Source of the DNA: an uncultured Flavobacteriales bacterium
Lineage (GTDB): Bacteria > Bacteroidota > Bacteroidia > Flavobacteriales_D > Parvicellaceae
Reading direction: 5' to 3'
Assembly: GCA_905480225.1 (NCBI GenBank)
Contig: CAJQPO010000098.1
Span: 1 to 58,134, forward strand
DNA: 58,134 nt
The notes below the pieces were generated by a model. That model was not told the DNA's origin, made no database searches, and was given only the letters and a program-made list of their open reading frames with translations. Position 1 is the stretch's first letter; every line of letters starts with the position of its first letter. The position numbers and the translations under genes were made by a program. Positions 43,614-52,751 of the stretch are shown here, piece by piece.

Positions 43614-44173
43614 ACCAAATTATACAAGAAGCGATTGAAGTTTTAAAGAATGGTGGTATCATCCTTTATCCTACTGATACCATTTGGGGATTAGGGTGCG
43701 ATGCTACGAATGAAGCAGCCGTTCTAAAACTTTTAAAAATAAAACAAAGGTCTGATAGTAAAAGTCTGATTATTTTACTGGATCAGGACCATAAAATCAA
43801 TCGCATCGCTAAAAACATACCAGATGCAGCATGGGACATCATAGATCATGCGCAAAAGCCCACTACTCTTGTGCTAGACGGTGCGTACAACCTAGCTCCC
43901 AGCGTAATTGCTTCAGACGGTTCAGTGGGTATTAGAATTTGCAAAATGAAATTTTGCCAACAGCTCATCAGTAAATTGAATAAGCCATTGGTTTCTACAT
44001 CTGCTAATTATAGTGGAAACCCTTCTCCAAGTAATTTCAATGAAATTGACACTACTATAAAAAAGAAAGTAGATTTCGTCATTGATTTACCAGAGTTTTA
44101 CCAATCTAAAGGTCAAGCTTCAAGTGTAATTAAGCTTGATAAAGACAGTAATGTTACGATTATTCGGACATAA
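43610..44173 (+). CDS. tsaC: L-threonylcarbamoyladenylate synthase (TsaC/Sua5/YrdC family)
   Basis: A 187-residue single-domain enzyme that makes threonylcarbamoyl-AMP for the t6A modification of tRNA. The substrate-binding N-terminal motif is ILYPTDTIWGLGCDA, with the conserved Lys/Arg in LLKIKQRSDSK and the STSANYSGNPSP motif near the end. It lacks the C-terminal Sua5 domain, as TsaC proteins do. It overlaps the glycosyltransferase stop by four bases. Confidence 0.94.
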   Translation: MNQIIQEAIEVLKNGGIILYPTDTIWGLGCDATNEAAVLKLLKIKQRSDSKSLIILLDQDHKINRIAKNIPDAAWDIIDHAQKPTTLVLDGAYNLAPSVIASDGSVGIRICKMKFCQQLISKLNKPLVSTSANYSGNPSPSNFNEIDTTIKKKVDFVIDLPEFYQSKGQASSVIKLDKDSNVTIIRT

Positions 44174-44217
44174 AAATTTACCCCTTTTAAGGTATTTTAA
44201 AGAACTCTGAAGTACCC

Positions 44218-44225
44218 TAGATTTG
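44218..44225 (+). promoter_or_regulatory. Putative -7 box of the ferric-iron importer operon
   Basis: TAGATTTG matches TAnnTTTG exactly. It covers the TTG at 44223, the first possible start, so the real start must be ATG 44238 or 44247. No clear -33 or Fur-box pattern was recognised. Confidence 0.5.
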
Positions 44226-44237
44226 CTTTTAAACATT

Positions 44238-45311
44238 ATGCCCCGAATGAAAAGTATTTATGGACTATTTTGTGTGCTGTTTTTTTTAGGCTCTTGCGTA
44301 GAAACAGATCCAGACGCTGACTCATCGAATTCTGAAGCAGACCAAACTCCAATACAAAAAATCACTAAAAGTGTTACGGTCTACTCTCATAGACATTACG
44401 ATATTGATAAGGAAATTTTTAGTGCTTTTGAAAAAGAAACAGGTATTCAAGTATTGGTTAAAGAGGACAAAGCCTCTAAACTAATTGAACTAATTAGCCA
44501 AAAGAAAGATGCTGCAGATGTCCTGATAACGGTAGACGTAGCTAGACTTGAACAAGCCAAGAATAAGAACATTCTTCAATCCATCCAATCAGACTATATC
44601 CAATCAAGAGTCCCCTCTAATTTCATGGACTCCGACAACATGTGGTTCGGACTAACCAAAAGATATAGAGTGCTGGCCTACAGTAAAGAACGAGTCGATC
44701 CATTAGAAATTAAGAGCTATACTGATCTCGCAAAACCTAAATGGAAGGGGAAAATTGCAGTTCGTAGTTCAAGCAACACATACAATCAATCTTTAATGGC
44801 ATCCGTTATTGCCCACAGTGATGAACAAAAAGCTGAATCTTGGGCAAAATCTGTAGTTGCTAACTTTTCTAGATCTCCGAAAGGGAATGATAGAGACCAA
44901 GTAAAAGAAGTAGCAGCAGGCAGAGCAGATATTGCCATTATTAACACATACTATTTAGGCAAATTATTAAATTCTGAAAACCAGCAAGAGGTAGAAGCAG
45001 GGAAAGCTGTAGGGCTCATTTTTCCTGATCAAGAGCATGCTGGAGCTCATGTGAATATTTCAGGTATAGGCGTCTGTAAAAACGCTCCGAATAAAGATAA
45101 CGCCATAGAACTTATTGAATATTTATTGTCTGATAAAGTTCAAGAGTTATACTCAGCTGCGAATTACGAGTATCCAATTGTAAAAGATATTCCTGTTTGC
45201 GACTTGCTAAAGTCTTGGGGTTCATTTCACGAAGATTCTATTGCCTTAGAAAGAATTGGCCAATTAAATACAGCAGCACTGGAAGTATTTGCTCGCGCGG
45301 GGTGGGAATAG
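44238..45311 (+). CDS. Ferric-iron ABC transporter substrate-binding lipoprotein (FbpA/FutA-like)
   Basis: A binding protein of about 357 residues with a lipoprotein signal (LFCVLFFLGSC). The sequence VTVYSHRHYDIDKEIFSAFEKETG is typical of FutA/FbpA proteins. The iron-binding tyrosine pair is in INTYYLGKL, and GAHVNISGIGV is conserved. It should deliver Fe(III) to the permease encoded next, whose start codon directly follows the stop. Confidence 0.92.
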   Translation: MPRMKSIYGLFCVLFFLGSCVETDPDADSSNSEADQTPIQKITKSVTVYSHRHYDIDKEIFSAFEKETGIQVLVKEDKASKLIELISQKKDAADVLITVDVARLEQAKNKNILQSIQSDYIQSRVPSNFMDSDNMWFGLTKRYRVLAYSKERVDPLEIKSYTDLAKPKWKGKIAVRSSSNTYNQSLMASVIAHSDEQKAESWAKSVVANFSRSPKGNDRDQVKEVAAGRADIAIINTYYLGKLLNSENQQEVEAGKAVGLIFPDQEHAGAHVNISGIGVCKNAPNKDNAIELIEYLLSDKVQELYSAANYEYPIVKDIPVCDLLKSWGSFHEDSIALERIGQLNTAALEVFARAGWE

Positions 45312-46913
45312 ATGAAATCATTCCTAAAATCTTTCAAATTTTCCAGAAAAGGATGGCTCATGGTTCTCCTTGTAATCGTTGGTGTTATTTTGCTACCCTT
45401 ATTTGCTATCCTCATAAGAGCATTTGATTCGGATGCAAGCACATGGAAACTGATCTCTGAATTTTATTTATCCAAATACATTTGGAATTCAATCGGACTT
45501 GTAATTGGTGTTTCTGGCATGACTATTCTAATGGCGGTCATTCCGGCTTGGTTGATTGCCAATTACAAATTCTTCGGACGAAAATTTTTCAGACTTGCCT
45601 TATTATTACCAATCGCTTTTCCCACCTATATCATGGCGTATACGTACACGGGAATTTTTGATTCCACCGGAACTATACAGCAATTGGCTAATGCTCTTCT
45701 AGGAAACGATTTTGCCAATGCCATTTATTTTGATTTCATGACCCCATTTTGGCTTTTACTGGTTCTGTCCTTTTGTTTATACCCATACATTTATGCCGCT
45801 TGTTTGATTTCCTTTTCTAATGATTCTGCTCAACACCTGGAGGCTTCTAAAATGTTAGGAGCAAACAGCATTTCTAGATTCTTTAAAATTGGCCTACCTA
45901 TGGCAAGACCCGCATTATTGGCAGGCTTGTTTTTAGTTATCATGGAAGTGCTAAACGAATACGGAGCTGTTCAATATTTTAATTTTAAAACATTTACGAG
46001 TGGAATTTTTACTGCATGGGAAAATGGAGACCTCACAAGTGCTGTGCGCATTGCTGCAGTTCTTTTTGCAACAGCTATTTTCTTTTTGTTCATTACCCAC
46101 ATTCTTATTCGAAAGTCTAAAATTGAAAAAGCCAGTAAAATACCTATTGTACATGAACAATTAAAAAAACATCACAATGTACTTGCCTTTCTTTTTTGTG
46201 GATTACTGTTCCTTTTTGCTTTTTTAATACCTTTCATACAACTGCTATTTTGGGCTGTTTCTACTTATTCGGAAGTAGTCACGTTTGATTTTTATGTAGT
46301 CGCATGGAACACTTTTACAATTTCGATACTAGCAGCAATCGTAATTACCCTAATTTCATTTATTTTATTGTTTGCAGGGAACCAAATTAGAAACATTGGA
46401 GGAAAACAGCTTGCCTCGCTTGGCATTCTTGGATATAGTATTCCAGGTGCAATAATAGCAGTCGGAATCATTATGCCTTTTGCATTCATTGACACTTCAC
46501 TACAAAGCAACTGGCTCCTCGGAAGTATTTTTGGACTATCCATAGCTTACTTAATCCGTTTTATGGCCGTTTCTTACAACGCGTTAGATGGCGCAGTTCA
46601 AAAGCAAGGAAGTAGATTAGACGAAGCCGCATTAAATATGAAGACTAAACCCTTAATCGCTATGTTTAAGATTCACTTTCCAATTTTAAAGCCTGCTTTG
46701 TTTATTGCAGTAATTTTAGTTTTTGTGGACATCATGAAAGAACTTCCTATGACATTAATCCTAAGACCAATGAATTACGATACGTTGGCTACTGAGGCGT
46801 ATAGGTATGCGGAAACAAACGAATCAGCCATGCAATCAGCACCAGCGAGTATAATTCTTATTCTTCTCGGAACTATTCCAGTAATTTTTCTTCATAAATT
46901 AATAAAGAATTGA
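45312..46913 (+). CDS. Ferric-iron ABC transporter permease (FbpB-like)
   Basis: A 533-residue fused-duplicated permease with about 12 helices. Each half carries the EAA loop for contact with the ATPase: EASKMLGANSISRFFKIGLP and DEAALNMKTKPLIAMFKIHFP. The length is normal for FbpB. The stop overlaps the ATPase gene start. Confidence 0.93.
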   Translation: MKSFLKSFKFSRKGWLMVLLVIVGVILLPLFAILIRAFDSDASTWKLISEFYLSKYIWNSIGLVIGVSGMTILMAVIPAWLIANYKFFGRKFFRLALLLPIAFPTYIMAYTYTGIFDSTGTIQQLANALLGNDFANAIYFDFMTPFWLLLVLSFCLYPYIYAACLISFSNDSAQHLEASKMLGANSISRFFKIGLPMARPALLAGLFLVIMEVLNEYGAVQYFNFKTFTSGIFTAWENGDLTSAVRIAAVLFATAIFFLFITHILIRKSKIEKASKIPIVHEQLKKHHNVLAFLFCGLLFLFAFLIPFIQLLFWAVSTYSEVVTFDFYVVAWNTFTISILAAIVITLISFILLFAGNQIRNIGGKQLASLGILGYSIPGAIIAVGIIMPFAFIDTSLQSNWLLGSIFGLSIAYLIRFMAVSYNALDGAVQKQGSRLDEAALNMKTKPLIAMFKIHFPILKPALFIAVILVFVDIMKELPMTLILRPMNYDTLATEAYRYAETNESAMQSAPASIILILLGTIPVIFLHKLIKN

Positions 46914-47836
46914 TTCTAAAAGCGCATAATATAACCAAACGATTTGGTCAGGTTGAAGCATTATCTAACCTCACTTTTGATATGCAAAAAGGTGAAACAA
47001 TTGCGATACTAGGAGAAAGTGGGTCTGGAAAAACAACGTTGTTAAGAATTATTTGCGGATTAGAACAAATAGATACTGGTGAATTAATCATTAACCATGA
47101 AGTGCTGAATGACAACAGCACTTTTCTGCGGCCAGAAAAAAGAAACATTGGTTTAGTATTTCAAGATAATGCTTTATTTCCGCACCTGAATGTATTTAAG
47201 AACATTGCATTCGGTGTTTCGCGAAAAACGAATCGATTTGAAAAAGTATCCAGTCTTATGGCCATTACTAAATTGACTGGACTAGAAAAAAGAATGCCCC
47301 ATGAACTAAGCGGAGGTCAGCAGCAAAGAGTTGCATTAGCTCGAGCGTTAGCCACGGAGCCTGAGTTGCTCTTATTAGACGAACCATTTAGCACACTTGA
47401 TCACAGTCTAAAAAATGAAATCCGTACAGAGATAAAAGAAATCATTAAGACTTCAGGTGTTAGCTGTATCATTGTAACTCACCATATTGACGATGCCACA
47501 TCCATGGCCGATCGCATCGCCATCTTAAAAAATGGAGAACTGATTCAGATGAACACGTCAAAATTTATTTTTGACAACCCAGTGAATGAATATGTAGCTA
47601 AATTATTTGGCATCGTCAACGAGGTTGACGGTGTTTTTTTTAGAGCTCAAGACCTTATTTTAGGTGAAGGGAATAGAGAAGCAATAGTTCGCGCATCCTA
47701 TTTTGAAAATGGACTGTTTCAAACTACCCTTCAATATAAAAATCAATTAATGTATTGCCCTCATCCCAAATTCCTACCAATCGAAACGAATATTAATTTC
47801 TCCATTAAGAAGAATTTATCATTTAGCGTGAAATAA
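46910..47836 (+). CDS. Ferric-iron ABC transporter ATPase (FbpC-like)
   Basis: A 308-residue ATPase. Walker A is GESGSGKTT, the signature LSGGQQQRVALARALA, and Walker B LLLLDEPFSTLD with the H-loop in THHIDDA. Residues about 235-308 form an accessory C-terminal domain. The start is TTG, overlapping the permease stop as TTGA. The 3' end overlaps the convergent kinase gene by 18 bases. Confidence 0.93.
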   Translation: MILKAHNITKRFGQVEALSNLTFDMQKGETIAILGESGSGKTTLLRIICGLEQIDTGELIINHEVLNDNSTFLRPEKRNIGLVFQDNALFPHLNVFKNIAFGVSRKTNRFEKVSSLMAITKLTGLEKRMPHELSGGQQQRVALARALATEPELLLLDEPFSTLDHSLKNEIRTEIKEIIKTSGVSCIIVTHHIDDATSMADRIAILKNGELIQMNTSKFIFDNPVNEYVAKLFGIVNEVDGVFFRAQDLILGEGNREAIVRASYFENGLFQTTLQYKNQLMYCPHPKFLPIETNINFSIKKNLSFSVK

Positions 47837-48670
47837 AGCCAAGCCAGAAATTGGCGTTTTGATCACGGTTCCAAGAACAATTGATTTCTCTTTGCACAAT
47901 TTCTCAAGTAACGGTTTGTTAAAATAGCCAATTGAACCAACTACGTGCAGCGGAACCTCTTTGTGTTGACTGTATTTCATTATATGCTTATTAAGAAAAG
48001 ACTCTAAACAAGACTTCACCAAATCAAAAGCATACTTATCTTGATTTTTTATTTCGATTACCCACTTTGCAAACGATGCTAAAAATCGATTGGGTAAATC
48101 ACCAGTATATACCTCATCCAATAATTGCTCTTTAGTATATCCGAAGTGCTCAACAAATTGATCCCTGAGCGCAATAGGAAGCTCTTGATCGAGAAAATCT
48201 TTAATCAATTTTTTTCCAATATTTGAGCCACTTCCCTCGTCTCCTAAAATATAACCCAATGCAGTTACGTTGCGTACGATTCCACAGCCATCAAAATAAC
48301 AAGAATTAGAGCCCGTCCCAAGGATAGCTGCGATACCCGGCTTATCTCCACACAGGGCCCTTGCAGCGCCCAAAAGATCATGTTCAATATGAATTACAGC
48401 ATTCGAGAAAACAGCATCAAACGCAACCTCAAGAACAGAACAATTCTTCTCACTTGAGCAGCCAGAACCATAGAACCAAATCTCTTCAACCAAATCTAGA
48501 TCGAGTTGCCCTAATTGAGGAATCAATTCATTTTCAAAGGTAGTTAGGCAATCTTGAGAGGTTTTAAAAAAAGGATTCAATCCCTGAGTTTTGGCTTGTT
48601 GAATTGTCCCAGAATGGTCAATTAATCGCCAATCTGTTTTTGTTGAACCACTGTCTGCAATTAAAATCAT
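47819..48670 (-). CDS. BadF/BadG-type N-acetylglucosamine kinase
   Basis: A 283-residue ASKHA-fold kinase. The phosphate-1 loop is DSGSTKTDWR, the phosphate-2 loop ILGTGSNSCYFDG, and GDEGSGSNIGKK is the adenosine region. The family phosphorylates GlcNAc or glucosamine in the cytoplasm. It follows the TonB receptor by two bases, so they share a transcript. GlcNAc from the glycoprotein pathway is a plausible substrate. Confidence 0.88.
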   Translation of the reverse strand: MILIADSGSTKTDWRLIDHSGTIQQAKTQGLNPFFKTSQDCLTTFENELIPQLGQLDLDLVEEIWFYGSGCSSEKNCSVLEVAFDAVFSNAVIHIEHDLLGAARALCGDKPGIAAILGTGSNSCYFDGCGIVRNVTALGYILGDEGSGSNIGKKLIKDFLDQELPIALRDQFVEHFGYTKEQLLDEVYTGDLPNRFLASFAKWVIEIKNQDKYAFDLVKSCLESFLNKHIMKYSQHKEVPLHVVGSIGYFNKPLLEKLCKEKSIVLGTVIKTPISGLALFHAK

Positions 48671-48672
48671 GT

Positions 48673-51333
48673 TTACAAAGTAAACTTAATTCCTGCATTT
48701 ATTTGTCTAAAACCGCCAGGCATAATTCCAGATGATACTCTATGGAGCCTGGATGCTTTATAAATTTGGTTACGTAAATTCTTACCGGCTACAAATACAG
48801 TCATTGCATTTAAAAGTCTCTTTTTACTTGTGACTTCATAAGACACATTTGCATCAATCACATTAAATAAATTTAATTTCCCAATAGCGCCCTCAGCAGT
48901 TTCGTTATTGAAATTCAGATACTCCGTATACTGTGCTCCTATCATACTATAGCTAACACCTAGATTGATTCCTTTATAGCCGTAATTGAAATTGAAGCAA
49001 AGAATTTGAGTAGGTACATATGGAGCCGCATTGTTCGCAATTTTACCTTCTCCAAATTCAAACCCGAGCGATTCTATCTGATCAAAATCAGTATAATTTA
49101 AGTTTCTGTTTACAAGGCTATCGCCAGCGAAGAAAACCGAATAGCCCGTGCGTTCCAAATTAATTTTATCAATCAATTCAATTTTAGTTGCTTCTGTATG
49201 CTTTGCTTTAAACAAATCCGCATCTTTTAGCTTCCCACTGAGTATTTTTGAATTCATTAAGGTATAAGCCAATCCAACAATTAATTCATGATTTCCATTT
49301 TTAATTAGTTGACCAAAATCATAGCTCGCATTGAATTCTATTCCCTGAATACTAACAGCGCCCAATGTTTCGAAGGCTTCTTTTCTTCCTGCGGCATAGT
49401 AATTGTCAATGGTATTGTGGAAGACTGCTGCCTGTCCAAGCAATGCTCCCTTGAGTCCGTAGCCTCTTAATCCTAACTCAAAATTAGTACTCGTTTCAGC
49501 CTTAATATTAATTGACTCCTCACTTGGAGTTGGTTCCACCGTACCTTCTTCGTTAATCCCAACGAACCCAACACTTGAAGTAGGCGGGGTGTACCCATTA
49601 TACCCTCCACCAAAAACTTCAAATTTATTTTGATTGGTATCAACGACAACGTAATTCATAGATACTCCCGGTAATAGCTGGCCAAATGTATTGAGAACGG
49701 ACCCGTAATTATTGGTGCCATCGTTTAATGGATCAGATGAGATCGCTAACAAATTATATTTTCTCATGTTAATCACCTCGTATCGAATGGTTGGCGCAAT
49801 GCTTAATTTTCCAACAGTAAAGGTGTTTTTAATAAACCCGGAGATTGCTGAAAGCGTAAATTTCTGATCTTTCACAATCGTTCCACTTCTCGAAAATCGA
49901 CTTGAATCAGCTACTATTTCCTGATTTAAAAACTGCTCTGTATGTGCGTTCAACCCAACAGCCAGCTTTCCATTAAATTGTTCAGAAATACTGTAATTCC
50001 ATTCGACCTCTTCTTTGATACCTGCTACTCTAAATACTCTATTTCTTGCTTTAGTATTTTCTCTACCACTAGAAACAACACCTACTCTAACATAATCATC
50101 ATCACTAGAAATAACACCATTTAAATATGCATATTTAGCATCGTAAATTTCCTCTCCCACATAAGACCGAACTGCAGAAGGATTTAACAAGGTTGTGTTT
50201 TGTCTCCACCAGTCTCTACTAAACTGCGAAGCATAAGCCGTTGAGGTTAACACTGAATTTTGCCCAAGCTTGTATTTGTAAATCAAGTCTATCGCATAAC
50301 GTTTAGTAGCCAAATCATCCGCATCAAATGGATTTTGATTTGGATCTAGATTAAATGTTAGTGGCGTCTGGCCACTATAGGTAGCTTGTGCATTTTCTTG
50401 GTGAAAATTAAACTTCACATATGCCGTGGAGCGATCTCCCAAATCCGCATAAACTTTTCCTGTTGCATTAAATATTCGAGAGGAAGTATTGTCTTGAAAG
50501 CCATCAAAAGCCTTATTTAAAACTTGCAATTCAGCACCAACATTATTCCATGTTCCACCATAGGTTATGAATTGAGACTGGTAGCCACTTTGTCCGCCAA
50601 CCAATGCGACACTAAGCTCTGGTTTTAAAGAAGGCTTTTTAGTTACATAATTAAGCACTCCATACATGTTGTTAGGCCCCATAGTAAGTGCGTCTGATCC
50701 CTTTACTACCTCTATTCCATCTAACCGATCAGTTGGTGGATTGTAATACGCTGACGGTGACAAATACGGAGCAGGTGCAATTGGGATACCATCCTCGAGT
50801 AATAATATTTTTTCAGACCGCCTGGGATAAGATCCTCGAATACCAACATTTAATCGATTGGATATGCCCATATCTCCGGCAACATTCACACCCACGACCT
50901 TCTTTAAAATTTCCTCACTACCAAGAGGCTGAACCTGGTTTAATTCCTCTTGAAGAACAAGATTAGATGTTCCATGATAATTATGACTATATCCTGGTCT
51001 GATATAGACAATTTCGAATGGATCCATAATGGTAATCATCGGCTCCATTTTTAATAATCCTAAATCTGTTACAGCATTATTTATATGCACATCTGCAATC
51101 ACTAATTTTGCATAACCTAAAGTTGTAATGGAGACATTGTACGTTCCGTTAGGGATGTCTTTTATTAAAATATTGCCTGATTCGTCAGAATAACCACTTC
51201 GCGCTTCTCCAATTACTACAGCAACATAGTTCATTTCTGCTCCACATTCTGCTACTACTTTTCCCTTTAACACCCCTGCTATAGCAGAAATAGAAAACAA
51301 CAGCATCATTGTGCAAACCCCTAATTTCACCAT
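48673..51333 (-). CDS. TonB-dependent outer-membrane receptor (FecA-like)
   Basis: An 886-residue receptor with a signal peptide, an N-terminal carboxypeptidase-regulatory-like domain (GKVVAECGAEMNYVAVVIG) and a plug domain (about 130-240). The plug includes LNVGIRGSYPRRSEKILLLEDG and VEVVKGSDAL-like IEVVKGSDALTMG. A 22-strand barrel follows, ending in FTL. The plug resembles the ferric citrate receptor FecA. With the FbpABC-like importer nearby, ferric-chelate uptake is likely. Promoter boxes lie upstream. Confidence 0.9.
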   Translation of the reverse strand: MVKLGVCTMMLLFSISAIAGVLKGKVVAECGAEMNYVAVVIGEARSGYSDESGNILIKDIPNGTYNVSITTLGYAKLVIADVHINNAVTDLGLLKMEPMITIMDPFEIVYIRPGYSHNYHGTSNLVLQEELNQVQPLGSEEILKKVVGVNVAGDMGISNRLNVGIRGSYPRRSEKILLLEDGIPIAPAPYLSPSAYYNPPTDRLDGIEVVKGSDALTMGPNNMYGVLNYVTKKPSLKPELSVALVGGQSGYQSQFITYGGTWNNVGAELQVLNKAFDGFQDNTSSRIFNATGKVYADLGDRSTAYVKFNFHQENAQATYSGQTPLTFNLDPNQNPFDADDLATKRYAIDLIYKYKLGQNSVLTSTAYASQFSRDWWRQNTTLLNPSAVRSYVGEEIYDAKYAYLNGVISSDDDYVRVGVVSSGRENTKARNRVFRVAGIKEEVEWNYSISEQFNGKLAVGLNAHTEQFLNQEIVADSSRFSRSGTIVKDQKFTLSAISGFIKNTFTVGKLSIAPTIRYEVINMRKYNLLAISSDPLNDGTNNYGSVLNTFGQLLPGVSMNYVVVDTNQNKFEVFGGGYNGYTPPTSSVGFVGINEEGTVEPTPSEESINIKAETSTNFELGLRGYGLKGALLGQAAVFHNTIDNYYAAGRKEAFETLGAVSIQGIEFNASYDFGQLIKNGNHELIVGLAYTLMNSKILSGKLKDADLFKAKHTEATKIELIDKINLERTGYSVFFAGDSLVNRNLNYTDFDQIESLGFEFGEGKIANNAAPYVPTQILCFNFNYGYKGINLGVSYSMIGAQYTEYLNFNNETAEGAIGKLNLFNVIDANVSYEVTSKKRLLNAMTVFVAGKNLRNQIYKASRLHRVSSGIMPGGFRQINAGIKFTL

Positions 51334-51364
51334 ACCTTATTTAGATTAGGTTTAAATAACAGGA

Positions 51365-51396
51365 CAAAGCTAAAATTGACAGCGCATTTCGACAAT
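51365..51396 (-). promoter_or_regulatory. Promoter of the TonB receptor-kinase operon
   Basis: The -7 box TAGCTTTG (51372-51365) is an exact match. A -33 ATTG (51396-51393) lies 20 bases upstream, the ideal spacing. Transcription should start near 51359, 26 bases before the ATG. Confidence 0.65.
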
Positions 51397-51430
51397 ACCC
51401 CAAAAGTGGTATAATGAAACTGAATTGGAT

Positions 51431-51835
51431 TTAAGCTGCTATCGACTTACTAAATGATAACCATTTAATTTGAAGTAATTGCGTTAGATTGCTAATGGTA
51501 TTTTCGTCTTTCGCCAATGATTTATGAGCAAATAGTTCATATTCATTGACGACTTCAGCATTGCACAAATAATTAGACCTATTGAGGTAAATTATCGATA
51601 CATCTTTATTGTAAAGTTTAACCAAATCACTTAACCCCCTAAGGCTAACGTCCGGAATTGACTGATTAACAACCAGCACATCAGGAACTTCATGTAATTT
51701 TTCAATCAACGCTAATCCCGAATTATAATTGACTACATCAATAGCTAAATCTGAATCTAAACGTTCTTTAAAAATACTGCCATAGAACCCGTCTTCGTCC
51801 AGAAATACTACTTTGAATTTATCCTTAATTGCCAT
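51431..51835 (-). CDS. Pseudo-receiver protein (phosphoacceptor Asp replaced by Asn)
   Basis: A 134-residue receiver-like protein. The acidic cluster DEDG (residues 13-16) and a Lys near 105 (AHKSL) are kept. The strand that normally ends in the phosphorylated Asp reads VLVVNQSIP, with Asn57 at that place. It cannot be phosphorylated in the usual way. The next gene upstream, on the same strand 90 bases away, is a LuxR-type response regulator. A signalling or protein-contact role is likely, but unproven. Confidence 0.65.
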   Translation of the reverse strand: MAIKDKFKVVFLDEDGFYGSIFKERLDSDLAIDVVNYNSGLALIEKLHEVPDVLVVNQSIPDVSLRGLSDLVKLYNKDVSIIYLNRSNYLCNAEVVNEYELFAHKSLAKDENTISNLTQLLQIKWLSFSKSIAA

Positions 51836-51925
51836 TACTTCATGTTTGCGAGAGACAAATATGAGCAGTGAATTACATATGGAGAGATATAAATTTCCTA
51901 CCGTTATAATTGAATTACCGAACGA

Positions 51926-52612
51926 CTAAGAAGCAGCGCTTGTAAAAAGGAATTTATTCGGACTAACAAGCTGAGTTTTAACCGCATACATAACTATTCC
52001 CGCTGTATTATTAACCCCAAGCTTTCTCATGATGTTTTTTCTATGCGTATTTACTGTGTGATTACTTAAAAATAGTTTTTCAGCAATTTGAGCATTCGTA
52101 TAGCCTTCGGCAATCATTTTAATTACTTCCTGCTCTCTTTCAGAAAGCAAAATAGGTTCACAACTTAATTGCTCGAAATCAATGTCATCAACATTTATTT
52201 TTTCCTCACGAATTCTTTCCAAAATTTGACCACAAAAGAATTTTTTACCGGCTGCCGTTTCAATAACAGATTCCGTTATCTCTTGAGCGGAACAATCTTT
52301 TTTGACATAGCTCGTAACACCAGATCTAAGAGCATCAACAATGGTTTGAGCAGATTGATCTTTGGTAATTGCTACAAAGCGAACGGTAGGCAAGTGCTGA
52401 ATAACTTCAGGGATTACCCTAATATCAAAATCTTTTGATGTATAATCAACTACTATGATATCGGGCGTTCGGGTTGTCGCTAATTCTTTTAACTCGTTAT
52501 TACTATTCGCTTCACCTACAATTGAAATGAAATCACTCTGAACAAAAATAGCTTTAAGACCAATTCTAATTAATTCGCTTGAGTCTGCTATTACTACATT
52601 AACTGTTTCCAT
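51926..52612 (-). CDS. NarL/FixJ-family response regulator
   Basis: A 228-residue regulator. The receiver has Asp in IIVVDYTSKD and Lys in YVKKDCSAQE. The LuxR-type helix-turn-helix is LSEREQEVIKMIAEGYTNAQ followed by IAEKLFLSNHTVNTH. No cognate kinase lies beside it, so it is an orphan in the window. It is divergent from the CBM9-like gene. Confidence 0.92.
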   Translation of the reverse strand: METVNVVIADSSELIRIGLKAIFVQSDFISIVGEANSNNELKELATTRTPDIIVVDYTSKDFDIRVIPEVIQHLPTVRFVAITKDQSAQTIVDALRSGVTSYVKKDCSAQEITESVIETAAGKKFFCGQILERIREEKINVDDIDFEQLSCEPILLSEREQEVIKMIAEGYTNAQIAEKLFLSNHTVNTHRKNIMRKLGVNNTAGIVMYAVKTQLVSPNKFLFTSAAS

Positions 52613-52751
52613 AATCTGAGCGTAAAATTAGATAGTATTTAGAATCATTCCAAATAAATAGTGACTAGTTATACACAAAATGTAATCTCCTTACACAAGC
52701 TTTATTACTATTTAATCCAACTGCAAAAACTAAGTGCTAATTTAGCAGTCA

